Notes under the pieces: model-generated
The model's input: only the letters and a program-made list of their open reading frames with translations
What the model was told of the DNA's origin: nothing
The model's database searches: none
Source: Rhynchopus sp. YZ270_cl-10
Taxonomy: Eukaryota > Euglenozoa > Diplonemea > Diplonemida > Diplonemidae
Reading direction: 5' to 3'
NCBI GenBank assembly: GCA_964035575.1
Contig: OZ037923.1
Coordinates: forward strand, 310,001-374,000
Length of the DNA: 64,000 nt
Program-made: the position numbers and the translations under genes
In this document: positions 52,701-62,045 of the stretch, one piece after another
How the letters are laid out: each line of letters starts with the position of its first letter
Position numbering within the stretch: position 1 is the stretch's first letter

Positions 52701-52827
52701 TAGGAAAAAAGCGTTTTAAGAGGATGAAGCTGTCAAACCGGAGTACTGTTTAACATCGCTTTTTTTTGAGTATTGAAAAACTTTTTTTTGACTGCAAGAA
52801 GAAGAGAGAGAAAAAAAACTGTGTGAT
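51421..52827. other. Gene-free, repeat relics
   Basis: It contains an R5-related piece near 51575-51625, the GAAATCGGG tandem at 51690-51732 and a GGTGGGCACA decamer repeat at 51737-51775. A degenerate R2 copy lies at about 51909-51955 and an R4 copy at 52119-52172. A run of about 30 A lies near 52670-52698. No gene was seen. Confidence 0.55.
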
Positions 52828-52966
52828 TGGTGCTCCTGAAAACCCCATTTTGCGTACTTGTTGCGCACTTTGTGCACGAAAAAAAAAAAAAATACAGGAA
52901 TACCCTATATTGCGTAGTTGTTGCGTAGTTGTTGTGTACTTGGTATTTTTTATTTCAGGAGCACCA
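52828..52966. mobile_element. 139-bp inverted-repeat element with GTGAT target duplication
   Basis: The ends are TGGTGCTCCTGAAA and TTTCAGGAGCACCA, flanked by GTGAT (52823-52827 and 52967-52971). The interior has repeated TTGCGTACTTGTTGCG units. Related but diverged copies lie at about 35548-35640 and 59145-59222. A shorter TGGTGCTCC...AGCACCA unit lies at about 58015-58083. Confidence 0.86.
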
Positions 52967-53220
52967 GTGATGTAAGATGGATGTGTCTCTCCCGTGCACA
53001 CACCTTAACTACTATCGTTATCCGGATGAAAAGCGGGGGTTTTTGAAAAGCATTGTTGCTGGATGGGTTTTTAAAAAAGCACAAAAACAAACAAAGGGGT
53101 TGGTGTGCTTCGCAGCACATATAGATGGCGGTGAGGGCAGCAAAAAAAAAAAAAAAATACATCATATCCGTCCTTCGCACAAAAAACAAACGCGAGGAGG
53201 AGAGGAAAAAAATAACTATT

Positions 53221-53386
53221 TATTCACCTCCTTTTAGCGGGGTTTTATTTTGCGATAACTTCACGCATTTTTTTCCCAGGCGAGGGCTACTTAATTTGCC
53301 GAGCGAAGCGAGGCAAATTGAGTGCACGAGCCTGGGAAAAAAATAAGTGAAGTATCGCAAAATAATCCGCTAAAAGGAGGTGAATA
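53221..53386. mobile_element. 166-bp miniature inverted-repeat element
   Basis: The arms start TATTCACCTCCTTTTAGCGG and are inverted copies of each other over about 60 bases. They continue through TTTTGCGATAACTTCAC and TTTTTTTCCCAGGC. The centre is a small palindrome around GCCGAGCGAAGCGAGGC. No coding capacity. Confidence 0.85.
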
Positions 53387-53402
53387 CGTAATTTTATTTC
53401 AC

Positions 53403-53752
53403 GGGAAATAAAGTATACGAAAGGATTTGGCACTTTTAGCGGGACTTATTTATTGTGCAATAACTAACGAGTATGTGTCCTCACAGGAAGCTCTCAGGGA
53501 AAAAAAAAAAAAAGAGCGTGAAAAAAAAAAAAAAAAAAGCTCTCATTACCCTCCCGCCAGCGCTACCGGGTCCCGCGGACCCCTAGATAGGCCCGCTGAG
53601 GGGCTGGCGGGATTGAGGAGGCTGGAGGGAGGCTAAAAAAGGCTGGACGGTCCCTCCAGCCCTACTACCTACATGTACCAAAATTTAGCGTGAAATTATC
53701 ATTAAATAAAATCCCGCTAAAAGTGCCAAATCCTTCGTATACTTTATTTCCC
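53403..53752. mobile_element. 350-bp inverted-repeat element related to its neighbour
   Basis: The ends are GGGAAATAAAGTATACG and its reverse complement. The arms match over about 60 bases, including GGATTTGGCACTTTTAGCGG. The inner arm (TTTTAGCGGGA, then a diverged GATAAxTTCACGC) is related to the 53221 element. The centre is GC-rich (53550-53670). Confidence 0.85.
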
Positions 53753-53973
53753 AGGGGAATAAATACAGTAATTTATGCATCTCCTTTTTGTGGTGATGTC
53801 ATCTTTGTTTATTCTGCTTTTCTATAGGTTGCTTGCGGAAAAAAAAATAACGTTGCTGACCCCCCCGATCTCGTTTTTTTTACCTGATTTTTTGGCTGCC
53901 CTTTTGTCCTGAAATGTCACCTCTCTGGTTGAAGGGCTAGGCTACCTTACACAGACAGTGTTTTCTTTTTTTC

Positions 53974-54783
53974 TGAAAACTTGGTTGTTTTAGTGTAGAC
54001 ACCCGAAGATGAACTCCACTATTTTTTCTTTTTCGATAAATTGTTGGAGTACTGGGGGGGGGCTAATAAAGTATACGGTGCTAATAAAGTATACGGGGGT
54101 AATAAAGTATACGGTGCGGAAACCCATTTTGAGCGTGGAAATCTGTGAAATAAAGTATACGGTTTTTGTGTACATTTTTCTTACTAAAAATTTTTTACAG
54201 CATTTTTTGCACAAAAAATCGAGAAAAAAAAATTTTGATTTCGGTGGTCCGGATTCTGTGCGTGCTGTGATGGAGTCACTTTGAGCTGAGAAATGAGTAT
54301 TTTTGACCTAAAACGCGTGTATCAGTTTTTACACGATTGGTGCCTGATGGGGTTTAGATTTGAAAATTTAAGTCACCAGAAAATTGTTCATTTTTCCACA
54401 TTGACCCCACCACTGGCTGGGATTGGCCCAAAAATGTCAATGGTGGTGTTTTCGCGAGGTTTCGGCCACTAGAAACCCAAAATAACAGTGATTTTTTTTT
54501 TTTTCCCCCTTTTCGTTTTTTGGCCATTTAAGCAGTAATTCCCGCCGAATAAAGTATACGTATACTTTAATAGCTCCCCCCCAGTAGTGTAGTTGCCTCG
54601 GTTGTGTTGCCACAGTTGTGCAATCTCCACTGTCTTTTCTTCTTCCTTTTCTTTGAGTGTGATGACAAAATGTTTGCAAATAATATTGCCTTCATTTTTA
54701 TGTGGGTAGTTCTTTTTTTGTGATTTTTTTTTGAAAAACTTGGTTGTTTTAGAAATAAGACACCTGAGGATGAGTTCCACTGT
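53974..54783. repeat. R4-R3-R4 cluster split by a transposon
   Basis: R4 lies at 53974-54022. R3 begins at 54034, is interrupted at 54050, and resumes at 54585-54640. R4 lies at 54733-54783. Joining the two halves across the insertion gives an ordinary R3 copy, so the insertion is younger than the R3 copy. Confidence 0.85.
54052..54584. mobile_element. 533-bp TA-inserting transposon nested in an R3 repeat
   Basis: The ends are CTGGGGGGGGGCTAATAAAG and, inverted, CTGGGGGGGAGCTATTAAAG, both running on into TATAC. TA is duplicated at both sides (54050-54051 and 54585-54586), as the intact R3 copies elsewhere confirm. The left part has four AATAAAGTATACGG units. The middle carries an R5 copy (about 54366-54416). 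It has no transposase. The TA duplication suggests a Tc1/mariner-type, non-autonomous element. Confidence 0.9.
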
Positions 54784-54825
54784 TTACAGGCAACTTTTTT
54801 TTTGTCGTTCCCATCACCCCCCCTT

Positions 54826-55640
54826 GCAGTTGTTCGATGCGTTGACACTTCCACACACACATACACTATCTCTCACTTATTGGGTGGTGTTGCGGAGTAC
54901 GGTTGGGGTGAGTGAACGACGTGACACTTTCCGTCACAAAGTAGTGTGCGCAAAAGAGAGGGCGAATCTGTGGTGAAAAAAAACATGGTGCCAATAATAG
55001 AAGAAAAAAATTCCAACAGACACTATCGGTGCTAACAATGTAAGGAGCCAAAAGTGACAATTTTTTTGTGCTGTTGTTCTCAAAACAAATCACCAAAACG
55101 AAGGAAAAGGGGTGTTCTGTGTAACACAACAATCTCACCCCCAAGAAAGGGCACTTTTTTCTCCCCGAATTTCTGCGATCCGAAATATGTCGTTATTTGG
55201 AGTTTTTTTTTAGGAAATTTTTTTGGCAGTGTCTGATATTCTAAAGTGCGAAATGCCCCTAATTCGCCACAAAGCTGCTTCAAGGTTATCGAAACCTAGA
55301 GAAACACGTCATATGGCTTACACAATAAAACAAAAAAGAAAAGTTTATAAGATGAACCTAAGCCTCTCGTTGCTTAGTCACCTTGAGCACATTCAAAAAT
55401 GACATGAAATACAAAAGCCCTTCATCAAGAGAGCACCTTTGGTACAAACAAAATGAGGAGTGCACACCCTAGGACCACATAGCCCCTACACAGTTTTAGT
55501 CCCTACAGTTTCGTGGTATTTTCTATTATCTGATATGCGCTGCTCCCCTTACCCACTCATCAGTTAGATGAACGTCATTGGAGGAAAAGAGAAAAGCTTA
55601 TAAGATGACCCTTAAGCCTCTCTGTGCTTAGTCACCTTGA
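54826..55640. repeat. R6, R2, R1 and R2 copies
   Basis: A complete R6 copy lies at about 54826-54950. R2 copies lie at about 55341-55385 and 55594-55638, with an R1 copy at about 55401-55445 between them. R2 and R1 occur close together, as they also do near 3240-3330. Confidence 0.7.
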
Positions 55641-55780
55641 GCACATTCGTTATCACGGAGCAACACGCTGCGCTGGTTTCCACAAAGCTTGTTCTCAGGG
55701 ATGAAAAAAAAAAATGAGGGAAGCAACAAAAACGCATCTTGTCACACCACGTACAACACACCTGCAGAGGTGTGGATGTA

Positions 55781-56020
55781 CCCCCCCCCCTAGGCATAGT
55801 GTGCAGACGAACATTTTTGGTTCGTCGACGAACAAAATGTTCGTCGGTTTTGTTCGTCGATGTTCGTCGACGAACATCGACGAACATCGACGAGCAGGTC
55901 CCTGCCACAAGGGCAACCCACGACGAACAACGACGAACATCGACGAACACTTTTTTTTTTTCCCCCCACGACGAACATCGACGAACATTTTGTTCGTCTG
56001 CACACTATGCCTAGGGGGGG
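55781..56020. mobile_element. 240-bp inverted-repeat element made of GACGAACATC units
   Basis: The ends are C-run plus CTAGGCATAGTGTGCAGACG and its inverted copy. The interior is mostly CGACGAACAT and ATGTTCGTCG units in both orientations around a short GC-rich core (GCAGGTCCCTGCCACAAGGG). All frames across it are artefacts of the unit repeat. Confidence 0.85.
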
Positions 56021-56209
56021 TCACATCCCATGTAAAAAGTGAGAACAGTGACCAAAAAATTTTTTTTTTGAGAAAAAAATGGACATCACCCTGAAAAACC
56101 AGAAAATATGGTCCCCAGGTGACCTACAATTCAATTCCGCCTGGTTTTGGACACTTCTGAGCACTTGTGGGGGTCTAATTCGAAATTTTCAAAAAAAAAA
56201 AATCGGCCT

Positions 56210-57229
56210 GGGACAGGGTTTGTACTTTGGCACCTTGCAAATCGGGGTGCAATCAAAACCCATTAAAAACACCGTTGGGACGCATTGAGAGGGCGGGAAA
56301 AGTGCCGGGGGCACTGTATAGGCGGTTCTACGCCAAGTCCGCTCTAAAATCCTTGTGTAGACGCAGTGGAATGGCAGTAAAGGCAAAGCGCCGTATACAC
56401 TGTGGAATGGGCCTGCTGAAGGTGTCCTCAGAGGCGATTCTGCAAGCCCTGGGGAGATTGGGTTTAGGAAAACGCGCGAAAAGGGGAGGGAAGTGACGTG
56501 TGTGGTGTATTGAGCCTCCCACACGTACTCCTCTCTGCCGGTCATTGCGTACGGCTTGTCGTCAAGCAGTATTGCCACATTGGAGCAGTGTGCGTAAGTT
56601 CCCAATACGGCGTTCCTTGCCCTTGTGAGCTTTGAGGACACCCCGCTCTTGCCGCTGTATATTGTGGCGAGCCTGGTCGTATCCACGAGGGATGTCTCTT
56701 TCCTCCCACAGTAATCTGAGTGTGGGGTCTGAAGAAGATAAAGAAGACGAGACCGATGCGGGGCGGTGCTTTAGTCGAGTCTACGACTGGATATCCATAT
56801 ACGTGGCTAGTACAGGGCTATTGCAGACTGAACTGCAAAACCAAGGGAGGAATTGGACATTGCAATATCTGGAAAGTCATACGAGGTGTTTCTTTTAAAA
56901 GGGAAGATACCCTGAGGGACCGGGTGAGGCAGTGACGGCACATCTGCTCTATAATTTACACCTGACTAATTTTCCTCCCTAAATTGATCACTCCCTGGCC
57001 TATTAATGGTGTGGGTACCTAAGCGCGTGTTTTCATTGGTCACTACGACCCACAAAATACAGATGCCAGGTGACCGTCTTGTCTTCTTTTGGCTGTATTC
57101 AAACGCAATTAGATGATATTAGTCGAGATGTGTCATTTACTTCCTAGAATATGAGTCATGTACTGTTGCCATGGCCATATCTCGTTTATGTGCTAAAAAT
57201 AGGAATAGGCAAGGTACAAACCCTGTCCC
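56210..57229. mobile_element. About 1 kb inverted-repeat-bounded unit with short coding-like frames on both strands
   Basis: GGGACAGGGTTTGTACTTTG near 56210 recurs inverted at 57211-57229. Outside each lies a diverged A-run plus ACCAGAAAAT stretch, again inverted, so the true ends may be about 56095 and 57330. Inside, a plus frame ending at 56496 codes a very basic peptide (MAVKAKRRIHCGMGLLKVSS...KRAKRGGK). A minus frame starting at 56686 codes DTTRLATIYSGKSGVSSKLT and ILLDDKPYAMTGREEYVWEA. Further plus frames follow at 56632-56935. The family is unknown and the unit looks broken. Confidence 0.5.
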
Positions 57230-59651
57230 ACGACCCCTTTTTTTTTCGGAATTTTCATTTTCTGGTCACTTCTGGTCACTATTTTTGGTATTTTCAGGCC
57301 TCCAGGACGTTTTCCGGGGGGTCTTGGGTAGTGACTTGTGGGGTCGGACACTGCGCTACGCGTAGAATTAAAAAATCCTGAAAAAGTGCACTGTTCTCCC
57401 CTTGTGACCCCCCCTAACCCCCCCCCCCCCTTTTTTTTTGATGAATTTCTTGTGTTAGGTGTTCTTTATTGTGGTTTTATCGATTTTGCGATGACTTTTT
57501 TTTTGTTTCGTCTTAATTATTTTTTTTTTCCCCATTTTTTTCTCTCTTGCTGTCTGGATTTTATGATAAACATAGAAGGAAGTCTAAACGGGAAATTCCC
57601 ACGAACTGGTTTTTCAAAAACTGTAAAAAGAAAAGAAAAGAGAAGCAGTTGAAAAGCAAACACACAACGTGGGCAATGTAACCTGCTGGAGGATATACCC
57701 GAAACTGTTTTCAACATACACAACACTAAAAAAACAAAGAAAATAAATGGAAGTCGGTGCAGACACAGCCAATCCATGAAAAAGCGAACTTCAACAGGAT
57801 CTTAAGCTTTTGCACAGCACCAACACCAAACAATACACAAAAATAAAAGAAAAGAAAAAAAGCACGAAAAAAATTAAGCTGCCATCCTAGGGGGCTGGCG
57901 CGGGTCGGACCGGAACTGAATATAGGGAGGGGTGGTGGTGGAGAATAGGGAAGAGGGGGTAGGGGGTAGGGGAAAAAGGGCGGGAAATGGGATTTTAAAA
58001 AAATAACTGTTTTTTGGTGCTCCGGGAGGGGTCGATATTGACAGGTCGCTGACAGGTCGTTGACCGACTTCCGAAAGCACCAGTTTTTGCTTTTTTTGTT
58101 TTTGAAAACTTGGTTGTATTAGTGTAGACACCCGAGGATGAACTCCACTATAGTTTTTGTTTTTGTTTTGTTTGTGTGAGGTAGCAGGCCCTGAAAGACC
58201 TGACAACTCTCTGTAATTATGGTAAGTAGGTTGCGTGTGCAACTCTGCTTTGCAAATAGTGAAAATTGTTTGTTTTTTGCCTTTGTTTTTATTATGTCGA
58301 CAATAACTTTACACCAGCTGAGTAAAGATTTTAGTTTTGCCTTTTTGTATTATAGATCGACAATCGCCTAAGTACCTCGAGGGTCCGGCAGAAAGCCTTT
58401 TTTTTTGAACTGTGGATGGTCCTTTTTGGATCCCGTCCTACTTTTTTTTAATGAAACATGGTTTTTTCTTTTTCTTTTGTGTATGTCTAAAATCAAAAGG
58501 AAGAGTCCTTCGCAACTCCTTAGGTTGGGGGGGTTTTTTTTTTTGAAACATTTTTTTAAAATTTTAATTGTGAACTCCACTATTGCCTCCTTCTTTTTTT
58601 GGTTTTGTTTTGTTTGTTTCGGTTGCCCTAGGAGTATTAACGATCAAATGCTAGAATACTTAAGAGTATCGAGAAAATTAGTTCTTGTGTGCTACCGCTG
58701 GATTACCCTTTGCTTTTTTTCTTTGATAAATTGTTGGAGTAGTGTAGTTGCCTCGGTTGTGTTGCCACAGTTGTGCAAGCTCCACTGTCTCGTTTTTTTT
58801 TAAATAAGTTTTGATAATTGTTGGATTAGTCCAATTGCCACAGATGGTCATCACAATAGTCTAGTGTCACACTCAGAAGAAGGCTTTAGACCCCCTTTTT
58901 TTGTGTAGATCATCCAAAAAACTCACCTTAGTGGGTAAATAGGTGACTGCTGACATACGCAAAACAGACTTTTTTTTAAAAAAATATATTGTCGCCGTTC
59001 CGTTGGCCGTTTTGGGACTGGTTTTTTTGTGTTTAGTGAAAGTGTTCAGACGGGTTTTCTTTAATTTTTAAAGATGAGTTGAAAAAGTTGAAAAAGTGCA
59101 AACGCTCCACCGTTCAAAACGGAGTGCAAAATATAAAAAAAATGTTGCTCCTGACGACCCCATATTGCGTACTTCTTGCGTAGTTGTTGCGTACTTGGTA
59201 TTTCGGATTTCTGGGGTACCAAGAAGAAAGAAAGAAAAAAAAAAACAAGAGAGCGAGTAAAACAATTTGTTCGATCTTTTTTTTTGTACACAACCGCTCC
59301 AGGGCGCGCGCTAAATCCACACCCTCACACCCGGTTTTTTCGAGGTTTTTTCGCGGTACAAAAATTTTTTGATTACACGATTTCCTTAAGAAAATCAGAG
59401 AATCCCATATTGTACAGTAAGGGCACTTCAGATAGTTTTTGGACACACATGTGACCCCACCGTGGAGAGCAATCGGCTCGCGCAATCAAAAGAAAGCAGA
59501 GAAAAGGGGGAAAAAAAAAAAACGAAAAAGTTGGGTACCGTGCGCCTGCGGCGCTACCTGTTCCCTACCTCCCCATGATGTACTTATGTATATTCCACCT
59601 GATTTTGACCATGTTTGCCAGTGTTTTCCGGTGTTGGCCGGTGAAGTCACG
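57230..59651. other. Gene-free, T-rich with R4 and R3 copies
   Basis: R4 lies at 58103-58152 and R3 at about 58725-58791. A TGGTGCTCC-type unit lies at about 58015-58083, and a copy of the 52828-type element at about 59145-59222. Long T runs fill the rest. No gene was seen. Confidence 0.5.
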
Positions 59652-59853
59652 GTACTGTGTACTGTGTACTGTGTACTGTGTACTGTGTACTGTGTACTGT
59701 GTACTGTGTACTGTGTACTGTGTACTGTGTACTGTGTACTGTGTACTGTGTACTGTGTACTGTGTACTGTGTACTGTGTACTGTGTACTGTGTACTGTGT
59801 ACTGTGTACTGTGTACTGTGTACTGTGTACTGTGTACTGTGTACTGTGTACTG
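59652..59853. repeat. Heptamer satellite (GTACTGT)29, inverted relative to 51210
   Basis: About 29 copies of GTACTGT, which is the reverse complement (rotated) of GTACACA. The two arrays face each other across 8.2 kb. An R5 copy lies just to the right, at about 59905-59960. Confidence 0.97.
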
Positions 59854-60176
59854 GCTGTCCGAAAGACCTGAAAATGACCCTTGTTTACGAGTATGGGTTC
59901 ATATTTTGTGAAAATTTAAGTCACCAAAATTTTGTCCATTTTTCCGTATATCCCCCACCACAGCCCGGGATTTTCTCGGAAATGTAACATGACCCTGATT
60001 TTTCTGCCCCCCTTCACATACTTCCTGTAGGTACATTTTTTTGGACCCGATATCCATTTTTTCGGGAAATTTCCGAAAAGTTAGCGCGCGCCCTGAACCG
60101 CTCTCGCTCTCTCTCTCCACCCATTTTTTTTTCTTTCCCCTCTCTTCGTGATGAACAACCCTAAGAACCCATCAAA
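59854..60176. repeat. R5 copy and short intergenic end
   Basis: R5 lies at about 59905-59960 (GAAAATTTAAGTCACCAAAA, then TTTGTCCATTTTTCC). A CTCTCTCTCT tract near 60105-60118 precedes the 3' end of the next gene. Confidence 0.6.
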
Positions 60177-61319
60177 TCACGAACTCCTCGTATTTTGCAC
60201 TCCCATACCCATCCAGGCGTCATGAGGGTACCCGAGGGCTGCTCCTCCCCCTCCTCCAGCATGCATCGCGGAGTTCCCTTTTGCCTTCATGTCGTTGTTC
60301 ATGTAGGTGGAGTCTGGCATGTCCGCCATCATCATGTTCGGCATGGTGTCTTGGTTCATGCCATAGTAGTTGAAGTTTTGAGGAGGGATGGGGCAGTCCT
60401 GTTGAGGAATGAAGTTGAGAGCATCTGGCTGGAGGGTATGCGCGGACTGCATCATCCCTGAGGTAAAGTCCATTCCGTTGAAGGTGTTTGTATTGTTGGC
60501 AAACCCATTTGCGGTGTGCTGGTATACCCCTGCAGGCAGTGGGGTGGAGTTTGTACTGGAAAGTGGAGGGTAGGACGCACCAAGGACCGGGGTGTTTCCA
60601 TTACTGCTCGACTTTCTGATTTCCACCCGCTGTTGTGGCGCCTCCGCGAAGACAAAGTCATCTCCCAACAATGTGACCGGGTGCTCCCTCCTGAATCCAT
60701 CTCTATCACCTAGATGATGCGCAGTACGCAGATGGTCCAACATCTCGGAAGGAGATAACAGTTTTTTTGTCGGACATAATGTGCATCGTGCGCGGACCTT
60801 TTTCCCCAAATGGCATTTTTCGATGTGAGGGATGCAGTTATGCGGCTGCATGCGGACCAAAAGCTTTGCCAACCGGACATCGGTCACCCCCGCCATCTCC
60901 TTCACCGGGGTTTCCGAGGAGCCTTCCTCATCGGAGGCGGTGATTTTGATGAAAGGATGTTCCGCATGGTCATATGCATGAAAACACCGTTCACAGAGGA
61001 GAAGATCGGGAGAGGTGCAACTGTAGCAGCTTGATTTATCAAACCGCCGTCTGCAGGCCCCCTCTCTTCCTGCACAGGAGCGAGAAGCTGGAGGGGAATT
61101 AGATGGGTCAGAAGAATGTCCCGACGCCCCCTGTCGTGCCGACGTAATCTCTGCGAACACCGTAGTTGCCACCACCTTCTCCCCGACCGGCTCCCTCAAG
61201 CACAGCCCCGACGCTGCGTTCCTACAATACGGGCACTGCACCATCTTTGCCTGCTCATCAATCACCTCGAGGTTGAGACCACAGCCCTCCTCCACCTCCT
61301 GCCACATGGCCTCATCCAT
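60177..61319 (-). CDS. ZZ-type and C2H2-type zinc-finger protein
   Basis: 380 residues from MDEAMWQEVEEGCGLN. Cys at 29 and 32 (VQCPYC) open a first metal-binding region. A ZZ-type finger follows (CRRRFDKSSCYSCTSPDLLLC, then ERCFHAYDHAEHPFIKI), with the usual Cys pairs and C-terminal His pair. A C2H2-like finger comes next (CTLCPTKKLLSPSEMLDHLR, then TAHHLG). The last 170 residues are Asn/Met/Pro-rich and disordered. ZZ fingers bind protein N-termini or histone tails, and the disordered Met/Asn-rich tail suggests a scaffold or RNA-granule role. That role is inference only. The upstream frame continues without stop but is T-rich and not protein-like. Confidence 0.8.
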   Translation of the reverse strand: MDEAMWQEVEEGCGLNLEVIDEQAKMVQCPYCRNAASGLCLREPVGEKVVATTVFAEITSARQGASGHSSDPSNSPPASRSCAGREGACRRRFDKSSCYSCTSPDLLLCERCFHAYDHAEHPFIKITASDEEGSSETPVKEMAGVTDVRLAKLLVRMQPHNCIPHIEKCHLGKKVRARCTLCPTKKLLSPSEMLDHLRTAHHLGDRDGFRREHPVTLLGDDFVFAEAPQQRVEIRKSSSNGNTPVLGASYPPLSSTNSTPLPAGVYQHTANGFANNTNTFNGMDFTSGMMQSAHTLQPDALNFIPQQDCPIPPQNFNYYGMNQDTMPNMMMADMPDSTYMNNDMKAKGNSAMHAGGGGGAALGYPHDAWMGMGVQNTRSS

Positions 61320-61488
61320 AGGGAAAGACGGGGATGCCGTTTGAAAAGGAATAAACCTAACCAAAAGGGAAGAAAAGAACTGAAGAAAGAAAGAGGGTGT
61401 GTGGGGGAGGAGGAGGGGGAGGGGTGGGAGATGAAGGAGGAATCTGCGGCGGTGGAGGATGAATGTGGTTCTTTGTGTGAAAAATAAG

Positions 61489-61853
61489 GTGAAGTTATTA
61501 ATGCAGGCACCTCCGACTGACCCGCGTACGATGCCAGCCATCCGTATGAAAAGCACAACAGTACCCTGCGGCCAACAACAGAAGATGTAAACAAGAGAAA
61601 GGGGGGGGTCAGGTTTTTAGTTCTAAACTGCACTGTCTAAAAGCTTTTAAAAGGTGTTCTTGGTTAATCGTACCCCTAGACCCCTAGAAGCACTGCAAAG
61701 TTCTTTTGTTGTGTCGACAATCACCTAAAGCACCCCACTTTGGGCTAATAGGGTCTGTACTCAACAAGCTTTGTACGGAAGCTTTTTTCGGTTTTTCTTT
61801 TTTTGAAAACTTGGTTGTATTAGTGTAGCCACCCTAGAGTGTGCTCCACTATT
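61489..61853. repeat. R7 and R4 copies
   Basis: R7 lies at about 61489-61590 (GAAGTTATTAATGCAGGCAC...CTGCGGCCAACAACAGAAGA). R4 lies at about 61803-61853. The R7 copy lies 170 bp upstream of the ZZ gene start. Confidence 0.75.
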
Positions 61854-62045
61854 TTATTTTTCTCAGATGACCTCAACCTCTCGAACCCTCCCCACAGCCA
61901 CGGTGGTCCACTACACTACCGTCAAAAAAGCTGATAGGGTAGATACTCCTTGCGGGCTTGCAGCTCGGTTGACCTGTTTACTTTCATCCAAAGAACCACT
62001 GCTTCTCGTTGGCCAATGACAGTGAAATCAAGAAAAGAAAGACGT

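Noticed and set aside
56227-56496. Histone H4-like reading of the basic plus-strand frame
   Set aside because: Only the LK...AKR spacing and basic charge resemble H4; the core histone-fold order does not align.
59439-59987. 182-codon plus-strand frame
   Set aside because: Same cause: the inverted heptamer array read as protein.
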